Part shown: positions 26,786 through 34,994 of the stretch, one piece after another
Position numbering within the stretch: position 1 is the first letter of the stretch
Layout of the letters: each line of letters begins with the position of its first letter
From: UBA6544 sp049601975
GTDB lineage: Bacteria > Pseudomonadota > Alphaproteobacteria > UBA8366
Direction: 5' to 3'
DNA: 64,000 nt
Assembly: GCA_049601975.1 (NCBI GenBank)
Contig: JBMYRC010000002.1
Location: 1 to 64,000 of the forward strand
Translations under genes and position numbers: made by a program
The notes under the pieces: generated by a model
What the model saw: only the letters and a program-made list of their open reading frames with translations
What the model was told of the DNA's origin: nothing
Databases searched by the model: none

Positions 26786-28438
26786 ATGCCAACGGCCGCG
26801 AAGGTTCTGCTCGATACCCTTGTCGCACATAATATTGATCGTGCGTTCTGCGTTCCAGGTGAGAGTTATCTCTCTGTGATGGATGAGCTGCATGGCGATC
26901 CGGTATTGGACCTCGTCACCTGTCGTCATGAGGGTGGAGCCGCCTGGATGGCGTTGGCGGACGCCAAATTGACGGGACGGGCAGGGGTCGTGTTCGCTAG
27001 CCGCGGGCCCGGAGCGACGAACGCTTCGATTGCCGCGCATTCCGCGGAACAAGGCTCTTTTCCCTTGGTCCTGATGCTAGGACAAGTCAGCACCGGTAAA
27101 ATCGGTAAGCACGCTACTCAAGAAATCAATTACAGCAAAACCTTTTCCGACATGGCGAAATCAGTCGAAGAAGTCGATGTGCCAGACCGGATTGGCGAAA
27201 TCGTTGCCCGTGCCATTCGAATCGCGGAAAGCGGAACGCCGGGCCCTGTTGTTGTCTCCTTGCCAACTGATGTACTGGCGGCGGCATCAAAGTCGAAAAT
27301 TGTGGCACGTCGGAAGGCTGCCACCGTGCGTCCAAATGGCAGCGATACCGCATATGTCGCGGAGCAAATTGCCAAGGCTAAACGCCCGGTTATGATCGTT
27401 GGTGGACGGCTTGATTCAACGGAAGGGAGACGGGCGCTGCTTGCTGCCAGTGAAGCGTGGGGCATTCCTGTCCTACCGACGTATGTACACCAGGACGTCT
27501 TCCCCAACGATCATCCGAACTATGGTGGAGAGCTGGGTATTCGCCCCCCTAAAGGTGTTATGGAAACGGCGATGAATGCGGATCTCATAATTGCTGTTGG
27601 CACTAAAATGGGGAGCGGAATGGCGACTATGGGTGACCGCATTCCGACGTCCGATCAACGGGTGATCCACGTATATCCAGACGAAGGTGCCATCGGCCGA
27701 AGTTTTGATATCGATCTTGGTATCGTTTCAAATGCGGGGGCGTTTTTGGAAGCGTTGAACGAACAAAATGCCCCCGCATTAACTTCGGAGCGGCATGCTT
27801 GGTTGGCTAGCGCGCATAAGGGCTATACCGACTTCTCCGAAGCGCCATTACGTAATTCTGAAGATGGATTGGAATTCGGTCACGTGATTGAGGCGATGAA
27901 AACGCATGTCCCGGATGATGCGGTGGTCACTGTGGATGCGGGTAGCTTTTCGAGTTGGTTGCATCACAAGTATCCCTTTAAGTCGACACAGAACCTTCTC
28001 GGTTCCGAATGTGGGGCAATGGGAATGAGTATTCCGGCGGGCGTGGCCGCCGCAATCCGACATCCGGAGCGCCGAGTGGTCGCGGTCGTGGGTGACGGTG
28101 GCGCCTTGATGTCGGCCTATGAGCTGGCGACGGCCATGGCGAGTTGTGTGAAAAATCTTTGTATCGTGATTTCCAATAACAACGCTTACGGCACGATCCG
28201 CTTCCATCAGGAGACACATTATCCTGGGCGACCGCATGCGACCGACCTAGTGAATCCCGATTTTGCGGTTCTAGCGCAAGCCTTTGGTGCCAAAGGCTTG
28301 GTGATCGAAACACCGGATCAAGCGGATGCAGTCATGCGAGAAGCGATGAGTGCGGATGTGCCGGTTATCGTCGAAGCACGAACCAGCTTGGAGAACGTGG
28401 ACGCTAAGAACACGATTTCCGAATTGCGCGCTGTATAG
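26786..28438 (+). CDS. Thiamine-pyrophosphate-dependent enzyme, acetolactate-synthase-like
   Basis: This 550-residue protein has the three-domain TPP-enzyme architecture: an N-terminal Pyr domain with the catalytic Glu in CRHEGGAAWMA, a central DHS-like domain, and a C-terminal PP domain with the TPP/Mg motif GDGGALMSAYELAT ending in NNNAYG. It resembles the large subunit of acetolactate synthase-type decarboxylases, but no small regulatory subunit gene adjoins it. The real substrate (pyruvate, another 2-oxo acid, or a sulfo- or oxalyl-type compound) cannot be told from sequence alone. AAAGGAA precedes ATG 26786. Confidence 0.85.
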   Translation: MPTAAKVLLDTLVAHNIDRAFCVPGESYLSVMDELHGDPVLDLVTCRHEGGAAWMALADAKLTGRAGVVFASRGPGATNASIAAHSAEQGSFPLVLMLGQVSTGKIGKHATQEINYSKTFSDMAKSVEEVDVPDRIGEIVARAIRIAESGTPGPVVVSLPTDVLAAASKSKIVARRKAATVRPNGSDTAYVAEQIAKAKRPVMIVGGRLDSTEGRRALLAASEAWGIPVLPTYVHQDVFPNDHPNYGGELGIRPPKGVMETAMNADLIIAVGTKMGSGMATMGDRIPTSDQRVIHVYPDEGAIGRSFDIDLGIVSNAGAFLEALNEQNAPALTSERHAWLASAHKGYTDFSEAPLRNSEDGLEFGHVIEAMKTHVPDDAVVTVDAGSFSSWLHHKYPFKSTQNLLGSECGAMGMSIPAGVAAAIRHPERRVVAVVGDGGALMSAYELATAMASCVKNLCIVISNNNAYGTIRFHQETHYPGRPHATDLVNPDFAVLAQAFGAKGLVIETPDQADAVMREAMSADVPVIVEARTSLENVDAKNTISELRAV

Positions 28439-28632
28439 CTCTAAATGGCGAATAATTATAAGGGATGACCGGGCATCGTTCTATAAAGATTGTGAATTCC
28501 GGTGTACACTTAATGAGCCTTAGCTATCTGCCTGGGCCCCACCAGGATCAATGTCCCATCCATTCTGAAATTTGGTGTGCTTCTTTGCTTTGGTGCTAGG
28601 ATACCGTCAGGTTCTGGCAAGCTGAATAGGGT

Positions 28633-28668
28633 AAAAAAAAGAGGCAAGAACCAAGTTCTCACCTTTTT
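28633..28668. terminator. Bidirectional rho-independent terminator
   Basis: A 10-bp imperfect stem (28642-28664, two mismatches, CAA loop) is preceded by eight A and followed by five T. It can stop plus-strand transcripts from the TPP-enzyme gene and minus-strand transcripts arriving from the right. The U run is longer for minus-strand transcripts. Confidence 0.55.
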
Positions 28669-28830
28669 AATTTAAAGATTCTGCTCGCAACCTGAGATTT
28701 TTGATCTTCTTAAATGACATCCCCCTAGGACTTGCAAGCACCCTCCCCAGACTCGGGCCGTAATGTTTTTAATAACTTTCTTTATTAAACGATGAGTGTA
28801 GGCGAACTCCTTTTCGACGTCACGCACTTT
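28633..28830 (-). ncRNA. Candidate small structured RNA under a LexA-type box
   Basis: On the minus strand a TTGACA (28862-28867) precedes a GTTC-N7-GTTC box (28833-28847) positioned where a -10 element would lie; about 200 nt downstream is a terminator with eight U. Between them, 28682-28740 can form a 12-bp helix (TGCTTGCAA...CCT with AGG...TTGCGAGCA) capped by a small AGAT/ATCT hairpin. No good -10 hexamer is seen and coding potential is poor: a 17-codon ORF at 28720 has its SD touching the ATG, and a 51-codon GTG frame lacks an SD. It is a hypothesis from signal layout, not a homology call. Confidence 0.25.
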
Positions 28831-28832
28831 TC

Positions 28833-28847
28833 GAACAAAGTTCGAAC
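28833..28847 (-). promoter_or_regulatory. Putative LexA (SOS) operator in intergenic DNA
   Basis: GAAC-N7-GAAC on the plus strand, i.e. GTTC-N7-GTTC on the minus strand, is the alphaproteobacterial LexA consensus. About two such 8-base matches are expected by chance in 64 kb counting both strands, so this one counts only because of its intergenic position next to a TTGACA. The gene it would control is unclear. Confidence 0.35.
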
Positions 28848-28948
28848 AAATTTACCAATATTGTCAAATGTCTAAAGAAAGGCGAATTTCGACACGAACG
28901 CGCCCGCAAGAATTAAAATTGTGGGCGTTGCTTCGCTCTAGCGCCCGC

Positions 28949-30168
28949 TCAGTACTTTGACCGTGGCATAGGTAATAAACCAATGCCGATCCTGGTCGCG
29001 ATCGAGAAGGTTAGCGGCATCGCCAAGGCGGTAACAACCGCTGGAACATAATCATTTACATCGTCCCAGTTTATTTCCGAGAGGCTGCGCGCCATCATAC
29101 AGACAACAAATAGGAGAGCCGGTACTGTTGCGTATGCTGGGACGCTCCCCGCTAACAGTGTGAAGTAGAGGCAACCGAGAGACAAAACTGCGACGACGAA
29201 GGCTGTGAGACTGGTTCGCCCGCCTGCTCTAATGCCGGGGGCACCCTCGATATAGCTTGTCGTTGTCGATCTGCCGAGCGCCGCGCACGCAACGGTTGCC
29301 AAACTTTCTGCGAGTAAGGCGGAGCGTAGACGCGGCAACCGCCCGTGCTCGTCAAGGAGCCCGGCTCGGTGTGCGACACCGGTTAAACTGCCTGCGGTGT
29401 CGAACAAGTCGACGAACAGAAATACGAAGACTTAAGGATATCAGACCGAGTTCAAATGCCGCCGTGATATCCAGTTGCATGAATGTTGGCGACAAGCTCG
29501 GCGGTGCGGAGACGATTCCGCTATACGTGCTGAGATCAATGAACGTTGAAAGAATGGTCGCCGTAATAATGGAAATCAGGATGGCGCCCAGAACACGAAG
29601 GCGATCCATTGCGACCATCGCGAAGAAACCGAGGGCCGCGAAAAGTGCGGAAGGGGTGCCCAAATTACTAAGCTGCACTAACATGGCGGGACTATCGACG
29701 ACAATTCCTGCATTGCGTGGGGCAATGATGGCGAGAAACATGCCGATCCCAGCCGGATATCGCCATTTTTTATGCACTGGGAATGGCATTTACGATCCAT
29801 TCGCGAACGGGTAGCACGCTCAACACTAGAAAGATCAGTCCGGAAAGAAAGACCACGCCGAGGGCGGTTTACCACGATTGTCTTAATTGACCGACAACTG
29901 TGTATGTAAAGAAGGCATTGAGTCCCATGTCGGGGGCCAGGGCTATTGGATAGTTCGCGAGCAATCCCATGAGCAAGCAAGCGATCGCGGCGGCAAGGCA
30001 TGTCGCGACAAATGCGGCATCTCGATCTACACCGGCATCCGATAAAATGGCCGGGTTTAGGAAGACGATATAAGCCATAGTGAGAAACGTTGTGACACCG
30101 GCAAGTACTTCTTGGCTCAGCGTCGTGTCGTATTGGTATAGTTCAAAGTAACGCTCCAGTCCCCGCAT
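28949..30168 (-). pseudogene. NCS2/AzgA-type purine permease pseudogene
   Basis: Reading from ATG 30168 on the minus strand, the start is MRGLERYFELY, then YIVFLNPAILSDAGVD and NYPIALAPDMGLNAFFTYTV, which are hallmarks of the adenine/guanine/hypoxanthine permease (AzgA) branch. Reading breaks at a stop near 29870. Later helices continue in other frames: IGMFLAIIAPRNAGIVVDSP at ~29750, and SLATVACAALGRSTTTSYIEG with a final membrane region ending at 28949. At least three frame changes are required. The promoter side faces the secreted-protein gene at 30229. Confidence 0.85.
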
Positions 30169-30228
30169 GAAGATTCTCCCGACAGCAGTTGTTGGGAATT
30201 GGTAAAGGTTTTTGTTAAACTTAGGACC

Positions 30229-30639
30229 ATGAAGAGCAAATTCACAGTGACACTCGGCCTCACGATAATTGTCGCCGCCGGCTTTGCGCAGGCGGCTGAT
30301 ACAAAAGCAAAAATCTCCGGGCGCGATTGCAAACGACTGATACAACATCAGGCGAGCGCGGACGTTAATTATAAGCCGGGTGTTGATGTTCGCGGTCGAC
30401 GGGTTGCCGGCGCGGACGTGGCGGGCGGCATGAAGTTGAAGCTACCGAAAACTGTCGAATTCGACATTGCCTTTAATCCGCTGAAAGGAACCTCGGCCAC
30501 CCGCTTCGGCGAGACCGCTTCCAGTGTTGGAAAAGTAAAATACGACATTTGGAAAAACGCTTTTACCTTCAATGGCGAGCCCATGAACGATAAAGCCATG
30601 GCTGAGCTTGCCCGCAAATGCCGCGCCGCCGGCAGATAG
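30229..30639 (+). CDS. Secreted conserved protein of unknown function
   Basis: This 136-residue protein has a clear Sec signal peptide (MKSKFTVTLGLTIIVAAGFAQA, cleavage likely after AQA at ~22). The mature part is a small periplasmic domain with two cysteines (in GRDCKRLI and ARKCRAAG) that could form a disulfide, and a motif NYKPGVDVRGRRVAGADV. I do not recognise a named family. ATG 30229 is chosen because it starts the signal peptide; a GTG at 30199 is in frame. It is divergent from the permease pseudogene and 120 bp before proS. Confidence 0.65.
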   Translation: MKSKFTVTLGLTIIVAAGFAQAADTKAKISGRDCKRLIQHQASADVNYKPGVDVRGRRVAGADVAGGMKLKLPKTVEFDIAFNPLKGTSATRFGETASSVGKVKYDIWKNAFTFNGEPMNDKAMAELARKCRAAGR

Positions 30640-30759
30640 CGCATGGTTGGCCCGATTATTAGGGCTATTGATGGACAAGAGACTGCGTCTTTTCTAGATT
30701 GAAGCAGCCTTCCGTCACGCACACGTTGCGGGGCTCTTCCAGCGAGGTCCGAAATATTC

Positions 30760-32109
30760 ATGACTACCGATACAAGCAACGCCGTTCGTCTGTCGCAATT
30801 TTTCCTACCGACGCTGAAAGAGACGCCGCAAGAAGCGCAGGTCGTCTCTCACCGTTACATGCTGCGGGCGGGTATGGTCCGGCAGGCGAGCGCCGGTATT
30901 TATTCGTGGCTACCGCTGGGTTTCCGGGTCTTGAAAAAAATTGAACAGATTGTCCGTGAAGAGCAAAACTTAGCGGGTGCGCACGAAGTCCTGATGCCGA
31001 CGATTCAGTCCGCCGATCTATGGCGACAGTCGAAGCGCTACGAGGACTACGGAAAGGAAATGCTGCGGATTAAGGATCGTCATGATCGCGACATGCTGTA
31101 TGGGCCGACCAATGAGGAGCTTATTACCGAGATATTCGCGGCTTCCGTTCGAAGCTATCGTGACCTTCCATTGAACCTCTACCATATTCAGTGGAAGTTC
31201 AGGGACGAAGTCCGCCCCCGGTTTGGTGTTATGCGGGGTCGTGAGTTCTACATGAAGGATGCGTACTCATTTGACTTAGATGCCGAGGCCGGGCGCGTCG
31301 CCTATAATAAAATGTTTGTCGCGTATTTGCGGACATATGCACGCATGGGATTGAAAGCTATCCCAATGCGAGCAGAGACTGGTCCTATTGGTGGCGATAT
31401 GAGCCATGAATTCATCATTATGGCGGAGACCGGCGAGAGTGAAGTGTTTTGCCATCAAGAATTGCTCGACTACGACATTCTGGATGAAGACATCAACTTC
31501 AGCTCCGCAGAGCAAATCCAAGGATTCGTAGACCGGTGGACAGGGCAATACGCGGCAACGGACGAGATGCACGATAGCGCCCGGTTTGAGGCCGAGGTAC
31601 CGGAGGACAAACGCGTCAGCGCACGCGGAATTGAGGTCGGCCATATTTTCTTCTTCGGCGATAAATATTCAATCCCCTTCGGTGCAGTGGTGACCAACAG
31701 TGAAGGTAAAGAGGTTCCAGTGCAGATGGGATCTTATGGGGTGGGGGTCTCACGGTTAGTTGGCGGCGTGATCGAGGCGTGCCACGATGATGACGGTATT
31801 GTGTGGCCGGAGTCAGTCGCGCCGTTCAAGGTTGGCTTGATCAACTTGCGCGTCGGTGACGATGCTTGTGACTCGGCATGTGAGGACATCTTCGCAAAAT
31901 TGAACGCTGCGGGTACCGAGGTTCTCTATGACGACCGGGACGAGCGCGCCGGAGTGAAGTTCTCCGAGATGGATTTGATCGGTCTGCCCTGGCAATTGAT
32001 CGTCGGGCCCAGGGGCGTAAAAGCGGGCGTCGTTGAGCTAAAGAACCGTGCGAGCGGCGAGCGTGAAGAGCTCAGTCTGGATGCCGCCCTGAACCGTATC
32101 GCTGGTTAA
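30760..32109 (+). CDS. proS: Proline--tRNA ligase (short, editing-domain-less form)
   Basis: This class II aminoacyl-tRNA synthetase charges tRNA-Pro. Motif 2-type text RDEVRPRFGVMRGREFYMKD, the preceding YGPTNEELITEIF and a C-terminal anticodon-binding domain (YDDRDERAGVKFSEMDLIGLP) are seen. At 449 aa it lacks the ~180-residue INS editing domain of E. coli ProRS, as is normal for alphaproteobacteria. lolC begins 4 nt after its stop, the usual proS-lolC-lolD order. Confidence 0.96.
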   Translation: MTTDTSNAVRLSQFFLPTLKETPQEAQVVSHRYMLRAGMVRQASAGIYSWLPLGFRVLKKIEQIVREEQNLAGAHEVLMPTIQSADLWRQSKRYEDYGKEMLRIKDRHDRDMLYGPTNEELITEIFAASVRSYRDLPLNLYHIQWKFRDEVRPRFGVMRGREFYMKDAYSFDLDAEAGRVAYNKMFVAYLRTYARMGLKAIPMRAETGPIGGDMSHEFIIMAETGESEVFCHQELLDYDILDEDINFSSAEQIQGFVDRWTGQYAATDEMHDSARFEAEVPEDKRVSARGIEVGHIFFFGDKYSIPFGAVVTNSEGKEVPVQMGSYGVGVSRLVGGVIEACHDDDGIVWPESVAPFKVGLINLRVGDDACDSACEDIFAKLNAAGTEVLYDDRDERAGVKFSEMDLIGLPWQLIVGPRGVKAGVVELKNRASGEREELSLDAALNRIAG

Positions 32110-32113
32110 GGGG

Positions 32114-33358
32114 ATGTTCTCCGCGTTTGAAAGATTGATGGCTTTCCGCTATTTGCGGGCAAAGCGCCAAGAAGGCTTCATCTCAGTGGTCGCCTGGTTC
32201 TCCTTACTCGGCATCATGCTGGGGGTCGCTACGCTGATCATTGTTATGTCGGTGATGAATGGGTTTCGCGCCGAGTTGTTGGGGCGAATTCTTGGGTTGA
32301 ACGGGCATTTGGAAGTTTCAGCCGCGCGCGGGACACTGCAGGGCTACGATGATTTAGCAAAAAAGATCCGGGCGATTAAAAGCATTGTAAACGCTGCACC
32401 TGTCGTCGAAGGACAAGTATTACTGTCAGCCAATAAGGTGTCTCGCGGTGCAGTCGCACGTGGCATGATGGCTGAAGATATACGCGGTAAGCCATTGTTA
32501 TTCGAAGGAATTAAGCAAGGAAGCCTTGACGGTTTCGACGCCGGGTCGGGTGTCTTGATCGGCAGCCGAATGGCGCAGAGGTTTCATCTTCGTCTTGGCG
32601 ATCGATTGACGTTCATTGCACCGCGCGGCACGACGACCGCCTTCGGCACAATGCCGAGAATGAAGGCGTACAATATATCAGGCATCTTCGAAGTCGGGAT
32701 GTCGGAATACGATTCCAGCTTTGTCTTCATGCCACTTGCAGCGGCGCAATCCTTCTTTCGGCAGAAGAATGGGGTCTCGCATATCGAAGTGTCTGCGGAA
32801 CATGCGGATAAGATCGATACCGCGCGCAGTAAAATATTCGAGATGGCAGGGCCAACTGTTCGGGTGCGGGATTGGCGACAGGTTAATTCCACTTTCTTCA
32901 CCGCGCTCAAGGTCGAGCGGAACGTCATGTTCCTTATTCTGACTCTCATCATCCTCGTGGCCGCCTTCAATATCATCTCAAGCCAGGTGATGTTGGTAAA
33001 CGACAAGGGTAAGGGAATAGCGATCCTCCGTACGATCGGTGCGACGCGAGGGATGGTATTGCGTATCTTTTTCGTCACCGGGGCCAGCGTCGGGATAATC
33101 GGGACGGTCGCGGGCAGTATCCTCGGCATTACGTTTTCCTTGAATATCGAAAGCATTCGCCAAGGCGTTCAAAGTCTCGCCGGTGTCGATCTTTTCCAAG
33201 CCGAAATCTACTTTCTATCGCAATTACCGGCGAAGGTGGACGCGAACGAGGTGGTCCTGGTGATTGGGATGGCGTTGTTGTTGTCTTTCTTGGCCTCGAT
33301 ATATCCAGCATGGCGAGCGGCTCGCCTCGATCCCGTCGAAGTCCTTCGATATGAGTGA
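32114..33358 (+). CDS. lolC: Lipoprotein-releasing ABC transporter permease (LolC/E type)
   Basis: This inner-membrane subunit of the Lol system releases outer-membrane lipoproteins to the periplasmic chaperone LolA. It has 414 residues: one N-terminal helix (~25-48, containing SVMNGFRAELLGRILGL after it), a large periplasmic domain, and three C-terminal FtsX-type helices from ~270. The C-terminus has IYPAWRAARLDPVEVLRYE, the family ending. Only one permease gene is present, as in alphaproteobacteria with a homodimeric LolF-like permease. It overlaps lolD by 8 nt. Confidence 0.93.
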   Translation: MFSAFERLMAFRYLRAKRQEGFISVVAWFSLLGIMLGVATLIIVMSVMNGFRAELLGRILGLNGHLEVSAARGTLQGYDDLAKKIRAIKSIVNAAPVVEGQVLLSANKVSRGAVARGMMAEDIRGKPLLFEGIKQGSLDGFDAGSGVLIGSRMAQRFHLRLGDRLTFIAPRGTTTAFGTMPRMKAYNISGIFEVGMSEYDSSFVFMPLAAAQSFFRQKNGVSHIEVSAEHADKIDTARSKIFEMAGPTVRVRDWRQVNSTFFTALKVERNVMFLILTLIILVAAFNIISSQVMLVNDKGKGIAILRTIGATRGMVLRIFFVTGASVGIIGTVAGSILGITFSLNIESIRQGVQSLAGVDLFQAEIYFLSQLPAKVDANEVVLVIGMALLLSFLASIYPAWRAARLDPVEVLRYE

Positions 33359-34043
33359 CACCGTTCTCGAACTGCAAGGAGTCGACCGGACTTATCACCA
33401 AGCGGAAGAACGGTTGGACGTCTTAAAGGGCGTGGATCTGGCGCTTCATAAGGGGGAAATGGTAGCCCTTGTGGGGCCATCGGGGGCGGGTAAATCGACA
33501 CTTCTGCATGTCGCGGGATTGCTGGAATATCCGGATGCGGGTGACGTATTCTTAGATGGTGCGTCCTGTGCTAAGCTTTCCGATGATGCACGCACTGGTC
33601 TGCGGCGCACAAAGATTGGGTTTATCTATCAATTCCATCATTTACTACCGGAATTCTCGGCGTTGGAAAACGTGATGATTCCGCAAATGGTTGAGGGTAG
33701 GAGCCGCAGACAAGCGAGGGAATCGGCATCTGCATTGATCGAATCCGTCGGACTTACGACGCGTGCAACTCACCGGCCGGCCAAATTGTCGGGCGGAGAG
33801 CAACAACGGGTCGCGATAGCTCGGGCGCTGGCGAATTCCCCAGCCATTCTCTTGGCCGATGAGCCGACGGGCAATCTCGACACTCACACGGCGGATGGCG
33901 TGTTTGGATTGCTGGAGACACTCGTTCGCCAGAGCGGACTTGGCGCGCTGGTCGCAACGCATAACCTTGATCTGGCAGATAGAATGGACCGTATCCTGAG
34001 GTTGGAGAACGGAACACTTCATGAAGGTGCGGCGGCCGCCTGA
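33351..34043 (+). CDS. lolD: Lipoprotein-releasing ABC transporter ATP-binding protein
   Basis: LolD is the ATPase that drives lipoprotein extraction by LolC. Walker A GPSGAGKST (42-50), the signature LSGGEQQRVAIARAL, Walker B ILLADEPTGNLD and the H-loop VATHN are intact; the MacB/LolD-type Q-loop region is FIYQFHHLLPEFSALEN. The ATG at 33351 lies within the end of lolC and gives 230 aa. In related genomes dnaE usually follows; here three other genes intervene. Confidence 0.95.
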   Translation: MSDTVLELQGVDRTYHQAEERLDVLKGVDLALHKGEMVALVGPSGAGKSTLLHVAGLLEYPDAGDVFLDGASCAKLSDDARTGLRRTKIGFIYQFHHLLPEFSALENVMIPQMVEGRSRRQARESASALIESVGLTTRATHRPAKLSGGEQQRVAIARALANSPAILLADEPTGNLDTHTADGVFGLLETLVRQSGLGALVATHNLDLADRMDRILRLENGTLHEGAAAA

Positions 34044-34057
34044 GCCAGCAGAAAAAA

Positions 34058-34447
34058 ATGGCAACTTTTACATTCGACCATGTCCACTTGCGTAGCCCCG
34101 ATCCGGAAGCGACGGCGGCATTTTATGAGAAAATGTTTGGTGCTGAGATTATCCGGACGGAACAGGGTGGAAAGCCGCGCCTCGATATGAACCTGTGTGG
34201 CCAGATGTTTTTCATCGCGCCAGTAGCACAAGATTCCGAAGTGGGAGCACCGCCCGCATCTCCCTATCAGGGCTTAGATCATGTCGGTCTGACGGTCGAT
34301 GGGATAGACAGCGTCGTTGCGGATTTAAAAATCAAAGGCGCCGATTTCACCATGGAGCCAACGACCATTCGACCTGGCGTGCGGATCGCCTTCCTCAGCG
34401 GCCCCGAAGGCGTGGCGATCGAAATTGTTGACCGCAACGCTCAATAG
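34058..34447 (+). CDS. VOC (glyoxalase/dioxygenase-fold) family protein
   Basis: This 129-residue single-unit VOC protein has two paired beta-alpha-beta-beta-beta modules: FDHVHLRSPDPEATAAFYEK with a metal-ligand His, GLDHVGLTVDGID with the second His, and GVAIEIVDRN with the terminal Glu. Similar proteins include lactoylglutathione lyase-like and dioxygenase-like enzymes; the substrate cannot be inferred. It is on the same strand as lolD, 14 nt downstream, and overlaps the 3' end of the convergent greB by 7 nt. Confidence 0.8.
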   Translation: MATFTFDHVHLRSPDPEATAAFYEKMFGAEIIRTEQGGKPRLDMNLCGQMFFIAPVAQDSEVGAPPASPYQGLDHVGLTVDGIDSVVADLKIKGADFTMEPTTIRPGVRIAFLSGPEGVAIEIVDRNAQ

Positions 34448-34989
34448 ACAATCCGAACAACTTCGATCTCTTCGACGCCTGCCGGCGTTCTTAGAACGAC
34501 GACGTCACCTTCACGGGCTTTGTGCAGCGCGCGGGCAATCGGGGATATCCAACTGACCTGACCTTGGTCTGAGCGAGCCTCGTCAACTCCGACGATGCGG
34601 ATGGTGTTCTCATCTCCGTCGCTCGTCTCGTACGTTACGGTGGCGCCGAAGAAGATTTGCTCCAGGCCTTTCTGTCGCGCGGGATCGACGATTTCAGTGT
34701 TGTCCAATCGCTTCATCAGAAATCTCATCCGACGATCGATCTCACGCAGACGTTTCTTGCCGTAAATATAATCACCGTTCTCGGAACGGTCGCCGTTGCC
34801 CGCCGCCCACGAGACGACTTCGACGATCTTTGGCCGCTCTATATTCCGCAGTTCGCGTAATTCCGTGACCAACTGCATGTGGCCTTCGGGGGTCATGTAA
34901 TTCTTGGAGCCGAGCGGCAGGGAGTCCGGCGCTTCGGGAAGGTCGTCATCCTCGTCGTTTTCGGATTCCTTCGTGAATGCTTTGCTCAT
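34441..34989 (-). CDS. greB: Transcript cleavage factor GreB
   Basis: GreB rescues backtracked RNA polymerase by stimulating cleavage of the nascent RNA. The N-terminal coiled coil with acidic tip is clear (NGDRSENGDYIYGKKRLREI and DRRMRFLMKRL), followed by the FKBP-like domain (FFGATVTYE, ISPIARALHKAREGDVV). GreB assignment over GreA rests on the GKKRLREIDRRMRFL basic patch. It has an extra ~30-residue acidic N-terminal extension (NDEDDDLPEAPDS), making 182 aa instead of ~160. It is transcribed after the MmgE/PrpD gene on the minus strand. Confidence 0.88.
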   Translation of the reverse strand: MSKAFTKESENDEDDDLPEAPDSLPLGSKNYMTPEGHMQLVTELRELRNIERPKIVEVVSWAAGNGDRSENGDYIYGKKRLREIDRRMRFLMKRLDNTEIVDPARQKGLEQIFFGATVTYETSDGDENTIRIVGVDEARSDQGQVSWISPIARALHKAREGDVVVLRTPAGVEEIEVVRIVY

Positions 34990-34994
34990 CGCAC

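Larger units (their letters stand above)
28439..28948. other. 510-bp intergenic region with regulatory signals
   Basis: There is no convincing protein gene. Contents are a bidirectional terminator at 28633-28668, a palindromic segment at 28682-28740, a GAAC-N7-GAAC (LexA-type) box at 28833-28847, and a TTGACA on the minus strand at 28862-28867. A GC-rich imperfect inverted repeat lies near 28897-28935. Together they suggest a short minus-strand transcript, described separately. Confidence 0.5.

Noticed and set aside
28670..28720. 17-codon leader peptide on the minus strand inside the candidate small RNA
   Set aside because: The SD-like AGGGGG touches the ATG with no spacer and the peptide has no notable composition.
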